This document shows positions 1 to 6,305 of a stretch of DNA of 64,000 nt, in pieces (the stretch's first letter is position 1; each line of letters starts with the position of its first letter). The stretch spans positions 45,225 through 109,224 of the forward strand of contig JAAOED010000009.1 of assembly GCA_016466735.1 (NCBI GenBank), written 5' to 3'. Made by a program: the position numbers and the translations under genes. The notes beneath the pieces are model-generated. The model was not told where the DNA came from. It saw only the letters and a program-made list of their open reading frames with translations, and searched no databases. Source of the DNA: Weissella confusa (GTDB lineage: Bacteria; Bacillota; Bacilli; Lactobacillales; Lactobacillaceae).

Positions 1-303
1 GCGCTTCATGCGACGTCATGCGATAGCGATTTACGGATATCGTTCGACACCAATATTATGACGTCGACACGCGATTTGAATATTTCAAGCCAAACAATCG
101 GGGCGACCTTGTTGCCGGCTGGAATGGTATTGATGGAGATTAAAACCGAGTTGGGGATGCCAACATTTCTTCGCCGAATAGTTGCTGATTATCAGTTACG
201 ACCCACAAGTTTTTCAAAATTCGAACGCGGTTTAAAACGTAGCTTCCAAGCGAGCGACGAAACATACACAGATATTTTACAAAAGGAAATTGCACATGGT
301 TAA
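1..303 (+). CDS. VTC-domain polyphosphate polymerase, 3' end only
   Basis: Frame 1 is open from the window edge to the TAA at 301-303, so this is the last 100 or so codons of a gene that starts upstream. The visible protein reads LRISFDTNI, then LLPAGMVLMEIK, then LRRIVADYQLRPTSFSKF, the order expected at the C-terminal end of a VTC domain, where a conserved Arg/Asp strand and a late Glu-Lys pair line the polyphosphate tunnel. The next gene encodes a DUF4956 membrane protein, the usual partner of bacterial VTC proteins, which supports the call. An internal ATG at 58 is not a start. The function (polyphosphate synthesis or an anionic-polymer sensor) is inferred from family and neighbour only. 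Confidence 0.7.
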   Translation, partial: ALHATSCDSDLRISFDTNIMTSTRDLNISSQTIGATLLPAGMVLMEIKTELGMPTFLRRIVADYQLRPTSFSKFERGLKRSFQASDETYTDILQKEIAHG

Positions 304-982
304 TTCAATTTTTACAACGAGTAGTTCTGGCACGGCGATCACATTGCCAACGTTTATCATTGCGATGGTCACGGCCATGGTACTAGGACTCGTAACAGCC
401 TTGGTTTACTTGAAAACTTATAATTCAAGAGTGTCACCACAAAAATTCTCATTCACATTGGTCTTATTGCCAGTTGTGATTGCCGTCATTATTATGTTGG
501 TGGGTAATAACGTCGCCCGTGCCTTTTCATTGGCTGGTGCTTTCTCGATTATCCGCTTCCGTTCAGCGCCTGGTGACCCAGCTGAAATTACGTACGTGCT
601 ATTAACGATGGCCATTGGTTTGGCGTCAGGGTTGGGATACATCGCGTATGCTGTGATTGCGGCCACATTATTGCTATTGGCGATGTTGCTGATGAATATG
701 ATGGACTTTGGTGGTCACGCAACGACCGATCAATTGCTCAAGCTAACGGTGCCAGAAGACTTGTACGACAAACAAGAAGTGGAAGCGATTTTGACCGAAT
801 ACACCGAAAAGTTTATTCTGAAGCGCATTAAAACCACTGAACTGGGGTCATTGTTCGAGTTGCAATATTTGCTAAGCATGAAGCAAGGCATGGACGATAA
901 AGCCTTTATTGATGCCCTACGTACAGCGAATGGTAATCTCGGTATTGCGATGCAGTATAATCTAATCGCCGATGAATATTAA
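296..982 (+). CDS. DUF4956 family membrane protein
   Basis: A 228-residue protein with about four hydrophobic helices (roughly residues 17-40, 52-72, 98-116 and 118-138) and a soluble C-terminal domain. The segment between the second and third helices (FSIIRFRSAPGDPAEITYV) is the signature of DUF4956. The family is typically encoded beside VTC-domain proteins, as here, and the pair is thought to act at the membrane in polyphosphate or related polymer metabolism; no reaction has been assigned. I take the ATG at 296, which overlaps the upstream stop codon and implies translational coupling; an in-frame TTG at 290 is a less likely start. Confidence 0.75.
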   Translation: MVNSIFTTSSSGTAITLPTFIIAMVTAMVLGLVTALVYLKTYNSRVSPQKFSFTLVLLPVVIAVIIMLVGNNVARAFSLAGAFSIIRFRSAPGDPAEITYVLLTMAIGLASGLGYIAYAVIAATLLLLAMLLMNMMDFGGHATTDQLLKLTVPEDLYDKQEVEAILTEYTEKFILKRIKTTELGSLFELQYLLSMKQGMDDKAFIDALRTANGNLGIAMQYNLIADEY

Positions 983-1017
983 AAAAATCTCATTTTAGTG
1001 TTGACAAGCACTCATCT

Positions 1018-1233
1018 ATTCCGTAAACTGAGACACATCAGTAGGACATAACATTGTACGTAAGAGAAGCCGCGGTTGCTGTGAGTGGCGCAGGTGTTAT
1101 GACTGAACTATTTACAACGGAATAGTCTGAAAGAGAGTGGCATGCGATAGTATGCGACTAATTTGGGTGGTACCGCGGATTTTTGCTAATTCGTCCCAGT
1201 AATCTGTTTTTGCAGGTTACTGGGACTTTTTTA
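1018..1233 (+). promoter_or_regulatory. T-box riboswitch leader, probably tyrosine-specific
   Basis: The T-box core (GGGTGGTACCGCGG, 1165-1178) precedes a 14-bp hairpin (1193-1206 with 1213-1226, loop of Ts) and a run of T. Stem I can be drawn: helix CATAAC 1047-1052 with GTTATG 1096-1101, the 5' AGTA of the specifier loop at 1040-1043, and GAAC then TAT (1109-1111) on the 3' side, so I read the specifier as UAU (Tyr). A lower stem pairs about 1018-1027 with 1111-1123. A promoter-like TTGACA (1001) - 17 bp - TAAACT (1024) would start transcription inside that lower stem, so the promoter is unresolved. Uncharged tRNA should allow read-through into the transporter gene. Confidence 0.85.
1193..1233 (+). 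terminator. T-box terminator hairpin
   Basis: GTCCCAGTAATCTG pairs with CAGGTTACTGGGAC (one G-U pair) across a T5 loop and is followed by six Ts. It is mutually exclusive with the T-box antiterminator that uses the core at 1165-1178. Confidence 0.85.
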
Positions 1234-1253
1234 TTTGTTTGGAGGAATGCACC

Positions 1254-1271
1254 ATGGGGTATTTGATGTAA
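1254..1271 (+). other. five-codon minicistron after the T-box
   Basis: A strong ribosome binding site (GGAGG, 1241-1245) sits eight bases before ATG GGG TAT TTG ATG TAA, a complete five-codon ORF (MGYLM) that includes one tyrosine codon. It lies between the T-box terminator and the transporter gene, which has its own ribosome binding site. A second reading starting at ATG 1247 gives 23 codons but lies only one base from the GGAGG. Whether either is translated is unknown. Confidence 0.3.
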
Positions 1272-1358
1272 CACGTGGCGTTGGCGGACTTGTTCGTTAT
1301 CACCGCAGCTATAACTGAAAGTTGAACTGATTAGATTGTAACGAACGAGGAGACACAT

Positions 1359-2708
1359 ATGGAAAAGCAAGCAACACCACGCTTTGGACGAGCGTTAGCA
1401 CTTATTGTTATTTTGATCATTATTTTTGCTGGTAGTATTATCGGCCTTGGGTTATCACCATACGTCCCATTGACACTAAGCTTGTTGGTAACGATGGTCT
1501 TTGCCAAGTTGCATCGCGCAACATGGGAAGACATTCAACGTGATATGTTGCGTGGTCTACAAACTGCCTTGGCACCATTGTTTTTGTTCCTATTGATTGG
1601 GATGCTGATTGCATTGTGGATGGGCACAAACGTCATTCCAACGATGCTCTGGCTTGGTTTTAAGATGGCGAATGCGGCTTGGTTCTTGCCAAGTGCTGTC
1701 TTAGTAACCGCCATCGTCGGTTCAATGATTGGATCAGCGTTCACCACGCTTGCAACGGTCGGGGTTGCCTTGATGGGTGTCGGTACAGCGATGGGATTTG
1801 AACCAGCGTTGGTTGCCGGAGCCGTGTTGTCAGGTGCGATTTTCGGTGACAAGAGTTCACCGTTGTCAGACTCAACGAATTTGGCTTCATCGATTTCAGA
1901 AACTGACTTGTTCGCACACATCAAAAACTTAATGTGGACGACAGTGCCAGCATTGGTTGTATCATTCATTATTTTCTTCATTATCGGTGGCGGTCACGCT
2001 GGTGCATCGACTGCAAAGTTGGCCAGCTTGGCTGACTTGTTGTCACCAACTTGGTGGACGATTGTACCGCTAGTTTTGTTGGTGGGGATGGCCTGGGCAA
2101 AGGTGCCAGCTATTCCAACGCTACTAATCAACGTTGCCGTGACGGGTGCATTCTTCTTGCTTAACCACACACCAGCAATGTTGGCCGATATTTTGTTGAA
2201 TGGGTTCAAGACCACAGCTAAGAATGACATGCTACAAGCATTGTTGAACCGTGGTGGTATGTTAGCGATGATGCCAACGGTCATTATCATTATGTTGGCC
2301 TTGGCCCTTGGTGGGTTGCTAACGGAACAACGTATTTTGCAAGCCGTTATGGCGCCAATTGCAAACCGCATTAAGAGTGGGGCTGGTGTCATTACCGGTA
2401 CCGTCTTTACTGGAATTGCAGCCAACTTCATGATTGGTGAGCAATACCTGTCAACGATTTTGCCAGGTCAACTTTGGAAGTCAGCGTTTGATCGCGTTGG
2501 CTTGTCACGTTTGGCCTTGGGACGTTCATTGGAAGACTCAGGAACGGTCGTGAATTACTTGGTTCCTTGGGGTGTGGCGGGTAGCTTTGCCGCGCAAACA
2601 TTGGGCGTACCGGTTCACAGCTTCGCACCATTTGTCTTTTTTGCCTTGTTGTCACCAGTTTTCTCATTGTTGTCAGCCTGGACAGGCATTGGCATTAAGA
2701 AAGCATGA
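1359..2708 (+). CDS. NhaC-family transporter (Na+/H+ antiporter-like, possible tyrosine carrier)
   Basis: A 449-residue polytopic membrane protein with about 11 hydrophobic helices, starting after GAGGAG eight bases upstream. The conserved stretch IFGDKSSPLSDSTNLASSI (about residues 163-181) is the hallmark of the NhaC family. Members near the top of amino-acid regulons are predicted amino-acid carriers rather than housekeeping antiporters; B. subtilis YheL was proposed as a tyrosine transporter because of its Tyr T-box. The T-box upstream, whose specifier I read as UAU, argues for tyrosine uptake here. That substrate is inference from regulation; the sequence itself only supports NhaC family. 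The gene is monocistronic, closed by a GC-rich hairpin. Confidence 0.8.
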   Translation: MEKQATPRFGRALALIVILIIIFAGSIIGLGLSPYVPLTLSLLVTMVFAKLHRATWEDIQRDMLRGLQTALAPLFLFLLIGMLIALWMGTNVIPTMLWLGFKMANAAWFLPSAVLVTAIVGSMIGSAFTTLATVGVALMGVGTAMGFEPALVAGAVLSGAIFGDKSSPLSDSTNLASSISETDLFAHIKNLMWTTVPALVVSFIIFFIIGGGHAGASTAKLASLADLLSPTWWTIVPLVLLVGMAWAKVPAIPTLLINVAVTGAFFLLNHTPAMLADILLNGFKTTAKNDMLQALLNRGGMLAMMPTVIIIMLALALGGLLTEQRILQAVMAPIANRIKSGAGVITGTVFTGIAANFMIGEQYLSTILPGQLWKSAFDRVGLSRLALGRSLEDSGTVVNYLVPWGVAGSFAAQTLGVPVHSFAPFVFFALLSPVFSLLSAWTGIGIKKA

Positions 2709-2714
2709 TAAGTA

Positions 2715-2748
2715 AAACGCGCGCATCCGAGTGGGTGCGCGCGTTTGT
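2715..2748. terminator. bidirectional terminator
   Basis: AAACGCGCGCATCC pairs with GGGTGCGCGCGTTT around a four-base loop. It lies between two convergent genes, the transporter and the RNase HI-like gene, and has A/T flanks on both sides. Confidence 0.75.
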
Positions 2749-2750
2749 TA

Positions 2751-3134
2751 TTAATGAATGGCTTGCAAAGACAGCTTGTGGGCGCCTTGATTTTCACGAT
2801 CGGGAATCCAAGTTGTTAAGACAACCTTGTACCGATCAATCAGCGCCATTAAGGTGTCAATTAGTTCTGGATAATGCTTGGCATAGGATTTACCAATGCT
2901 ATCCGCGACTAATTTTGAATCGATGTAAAACATGACTGTGTCGTCAGGTGAGGCGATGGGGAGTAATTGCTCAAAGGCAAAAATAGCGGCCCGAAATTCA
3001 GCTTCGTGATTACTCATTTCACCCAGTGCGTGGTGAAGTTGTGTTTGCTTGCCGTCGGCGGAGATAACAACGCCGGCACCGCTTGGCCCGGGATTTCCTT
3101 GAGTCGCAGCATCAGCATATAACTTGATTAACAT
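2751..3134 (-). CDS. RNase HI family protein (YpdQ-like)
   Basis: A 127-residue single-domain RNase H fold. The start is the ATG at 3134, preceded by AGAGG; an upstream ATG 13 codons earlier lacks a ribosome binding site. The first three acidic positions are present: Asp in LYADAATQGNPGPSG, Glu in NHEAEFRA and Asp in FYIDSKLV. The fourth position, normally Asp in an N..AD.LA motif, is His (NQGAHKL). That substitution occurs in the YpdQ-like branch of Gram-positive RNase H proteins, for which in vivo RNase H activity is doubtful. A good -10 element (TATAAT, antisense of 3154-3159) lies just upstream. It is convergent with the NhaC-type gene. Confidence 0.75.
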   Translation of the reverse strand: MLIKLYADAATQGNPGPSGAGVVISADGKQTQLHHALGEMSNHEAEFRAAIFAFEQLLPIASPDDTVMFYIDSKLVADSIGKSYAKHYPELIDTLMALIDRYKVVLTTWIPDRENQGAHKLSLQAIH

Positions 3135-3196
3135 GACAAAAACCTCTAACTTCATTATACTAGAAAATAGCATGAACTCCCGAAAGGAGCGTAGAC

Positions 3197-3565
3197 ATGA
3201 AAGGTTTTTACCAACCCGCCGGTTTAGTAGGCTGGGTATCGTGGACGTGGATTTTAATGATTGCCTTGTTCGGCATGATTATGTGGCTTGAGGTGACAAC
3301 ACTTAACGTTTGGACATATGTGTCATTCTTCGTGTTTGTCGTCGTGGCAGCTGCAACCATTCTGCGTCGACGTGTGACATTGGAAGATGATGCTTTGCGT
3401 TTCCCACACATTATTGGGATGCACACCGAGAAGATCCACTTTAAGGATATGGAATTTGTACAATTTAACAAGCACACAGTTATGTTTAGCCATGACGGTG
3501 AGCAATACAGCTTTTTGATGGGGCAGCGCATGTTGCAAGCTCTACAAGAGAAGATTGAAGGATAG
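3197..3565 (+). CDS. EbsA-like membrane protein
   Basis: A 122-residue protein with two adjacent membrane helices (about residues 12-32 and 38-58) followed by a soluble, PH-like beta domain (LEDDALRFPHIIGMHTEKI, FVQFNKHTVMF). This layout matches the EbsA family of lactobacilli and enterococci, first named from an enterococcal binding-substance locus and of unknown biochemical role. The gene starts after AAAGGAG and sits nine bases ahead of the pseudouridine synthase gene, divergent from the RNase HI-like gene. The family call is from size, topology and neighbourhood, so moderate. Confidence 0.5.
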   Translation: MKGFYQPAGLVGWVSWTWILMIALFGMIMWLEVTTLNVWTYVSFFVFVVVAAATILRRRVTLEDDALRFPHIIGMHTEKIHFKDMEFVQFNKHTVMFSHDGEQYSFLMGQRMLQALQEKIEG

Positions 3566-3574
3566 AGAATTTTT

Positions 3575-4492
3575 ATGACAGAAGAGACATTGGTAATCAC
3601 GGACCAAACTGGCCGTCTTGATAAGGTCGTTGCTGACGCGTTTGAAGATTATACACGTACCCAAGTGACAGGCTGGATTAACGACGGCGTGTTGAAGGTA
3701 AATGGTGCCGAGAAGAAGGCCAAGTACAGCGTGAAGCCAGGGGATGAAATTACCTTTACGGTTCCTGAACCAGTTGAGATTGATTTGAAGCCGGAAGATA
3801 TCCCATTGGACATCGTGTATGAAGATGATGACCTATTGGTTGTCAACAAGCCACAAGGGATGGTTGTGCACCCAGCGTTGGGTCACGAATCAGGCACGTT
3901 GGTTAACGCGTTGATGTTCCACACGCCACTTTCAACGATTAACGGGGTGGTTCGGCCTGGTATCGTGCACCGTATCGACAAGGACACGTCAGGTTTGTTG
4001 ATGGTTGCCAAGAATGACAAGGCCCACGAAGCATTGTCAGCGCAATTGAAGGACAAGAAGAACTTGCGTCAATACTACGCACTTGTTCACGGTGAATTCA
4101 TTGAAAACGAAGGAACCATCAAGGCACCTTTGGGTCGTTCATCTGCTGACCGTAAGAAGCAAGCAGTTGTGGCCGGTGGTCGTGACGCAGTGACCCACTT
4201 CAAGGTTGTGAAGCGTTTTGTTGGTTACACGCTATTGCAAGTAACGCTTGAAACGGGACGTACGCACCAAATCCGTGTGCACATGGCTTATATCGGTCAC
4301 CCAGTGGCTGGTGATCCATTGTACGGACCAAAGAAGACGTTGCCAGGTAATGGTCAATACTTGCACGCGGCAACGCTTGGTTTGACGCAACCAACGACTG
4401 GTAAAGAAATGACGTTTGAAGCGCCATTACCAGCGTACTTTGCGGAAATGTTGGATCAATTAGACCCATATGCAGAAATTGACGCAAACTAA
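3575..4492 (+). CDS. rluD: RluD-type ribosomal RNA pseudouridine synthase
   Basis: A 305-residue enzyme that converts uridines of 23S rRNA to pseudouridine in the cytoplasm. An S4 RNA-binding domain (about residues 10-75, with RTQVTGWINDGVLKVNG) is followed by the RluA catalytic domain with the motif VHRIDKDTSGLL (about residue 135), whose Asp is the nucleophile, and a later GRTHQIRVHM motif (about residue 226). The length is normal. In B. subtilis the orthologue (YlyB) also lies directly before pyrR, so the order is a conserved Firmicute arrangement. Confidence 0.92.
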   Translation: MTEETLVITDQTGRLDKVVADAFEDYTRTQVTGWINDGVLKVNGAEKKAKYSVKPGDEITFTVPEPVEIDLKPEDIPLDIVYEDDDLLVVNKPQGMVVHPALGHESGTLVNALMFHTPLSTINGVVRPGIVHRIDKDTSGLLMVAKNDKAHEALSAQLKDKKNLRQYYALVHGEFIENEGTIKAPLGRSSADRKKQAVVAGGRDAVTHFKVVKRFVGYTLLQVTLETGRTHQIRVHMAYIGHPVAGDPLYGPKKTLPGNGQYLHAATLGLTQPTTGKEMTFEAPLPAYFAEMLDQLDPYAEIDAN

Positions 4493-4517
4493 GTCCCAAA
4501 CGACGCGGTTTTCGTGC

Positions 4518-5160
<643 letters not shown>

Positions 5161-5191
5161 TTAAAACGCAGGACGGAAAGGAGGACTTGCC

Positions 5192-5209
5192 ATGTTTGAT
5201 GCATGGTAA
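5192..5209 (+). other. five-codon minicistron ahead of the carA-like gene
   Basis: The best ribosome binding site in the pyrR-carA gap (AAAGGAGG, 5177-5184) is seven bases before ATG TTT GAT GCA TGG TAA, not before the carA-like start. The five-codon ORF ends ten bases ahead of ATG 5220. It may couple or throttle translation of the carA-like gene; an alternative ATG at 5199, in the carA frame, overlaps it. Confidence 0.35.
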
Positions 5210-5219
5210 GCACGACGTC

Positions 5220-6305
5220 ATGACAAAACGTTATTTAATTTTGCAAGATGGCACGATTTTTGCCGGCGAAGCGTTTGGATCACCTGCGACGAATTTTGGG
5301 GAAATTGTTTTTCACACGGGGATGACGGGGTATCAAGAGGTTATTACCAACCCGATCTATCACAATCAGATTGTGATGTTCACCTCACCAACGATTGGGG
5401 CGGCTGGTATTAATCACCGCGCCGATGAATCAATTGTGCCAACGGTTAAAGGTGTGGTAGTACGTGAAGTCGCCGATATCTCAACCAATCGTTTGCAATC
5501 AATGAGTTTGCACGACTATTTGAAGCGTCACAACGTACCCGGTATTTCGCAAATTGATACGCGCGCTTTGGCTCGTCATTTGCGTAAGACGGGAACACAG
5601 AAGGCCTCAATTGTTGATGCGCCAGATGACCACGCGTTCGATCAATTGCGCGCGATGGTTTTGACAACGCGTCAGGTGCCACAAGTTTCAACACCCAAAG
5701 CTTATGCTAACCCAGGGCGTGGGGCGAACGTAGTGGTACTAGATTTCGGTTTGAAAAACGGTATTTTGCGCATGCTAAGTGACTTCGACGCTAATGTGAC
5801 GGTGTTGCCATACAACGCCACATCGGATGAAGTTGCTAACTTGGACCCCGATGGTATTGTGTTGTCATCAGGACCGGGTGACCCACGTCAAATCCCGGAT
5901 GAAACGTTTGATATTATTCGTCAATTTGAGCAACGTGTGCCAATGTTTGGCATTGGGTTGGGCCATGAATTATTTGCGCTCGCCAATGGTGCCAAGTTGC
6001 AACAAATGCCGGTTGAACATCATGGGATGAATCACCCAATCCGTGAGCAAATCACGAATCGCATTATGTTTGCGACACAGGGGCAAGGGTTCAGTGTTGA
6101 TCCGGATTCTGTACGTGACACTGATATGTTTGTTACACATATCGATATGACGGACGGGATTATTCAAGGATTGCGTCACCGAGATTACCCAGCGTTTAGT
6201 GTGCAATTTTTCCCAGATACAGCGCCAGGACCAATTGAGGCAACGCAGGCCTTTGATGAATTTATGGAAATGGTGACTGCACGTCGAGGAGGGTGGCTAT
6301 CATGA
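5220..6305 (+). CDS. CarA-like protein, glutaminase-dead (degenerate CPSase small subunit)
   Basis: A 361-residue homologue of the carbamoyl-phosphate synthase small subunit, full length and uninterrupted. The N-terminal domain (GEAFGSP, FHTGMTGYQEVITNP, GINHRADES, DTRALARHLR) and the amidotransferase fold (VVLDFGLKNGILR, LSSGPGDP) are clear. The catalytic triad is gone: the nucleophile Cys of the GICLGHQ motif is Gly246 (FGIGLGHE), and the His and Glu of the HPEASPGP motif are Phe331 and Asp333 (FFPDTAPGP). It should not hydrolyse glutamine. The start at 5220 matches the family N-terminus (MTKRYLILQDG) but lacks its own ribosome binding site. The stop overlaps the next start (ATGA). Confidence 0.88.
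   Translation: MTKRYLILQDGTIFAGEAFGSPATNFGEIVFHTGMTGYQEVITNPIYHNQIVMFTSPTIGAAGINHRADESIVPTVKGVVVREVADISTNRLQSMSLHDYLKRHNVPGISQIDTRALARHLRKTGTQKASIVDAPDDHAFDQLRAMVLTTRQVPQVSTPKAYANPGRGANVVVLDFGLKNGILRMLSDFDANVTVLPYNATSDEVANLDPDGIVLSSGPGDPRQIPDETFDIIRQFEQRVPMFGIGLGHELFALANGAKLQQMPVEHHGMNHPIREQITNRIMFATQGQGFSVDPDSVRDTDMFVTHIDMTDGIIQGLRHRDYPAFSVQFFPDTAPGPIEATQAFDEFMEMVTARRGGWLS

Noticed and set aside
1247..1318. 23-codon ORF after the T-box as a gene
   Set aside because: Its ATG lies one base after GGAGG, too close for initiation; the five-codon ORF at 1254 fits the same site better.
1535..1981. 148-codon minus-strand ORF
   Set aside because: It lies wholly inside the NhaC-type gene, antisense, and reads as a low-complexity shadow with no ribosome binding site.
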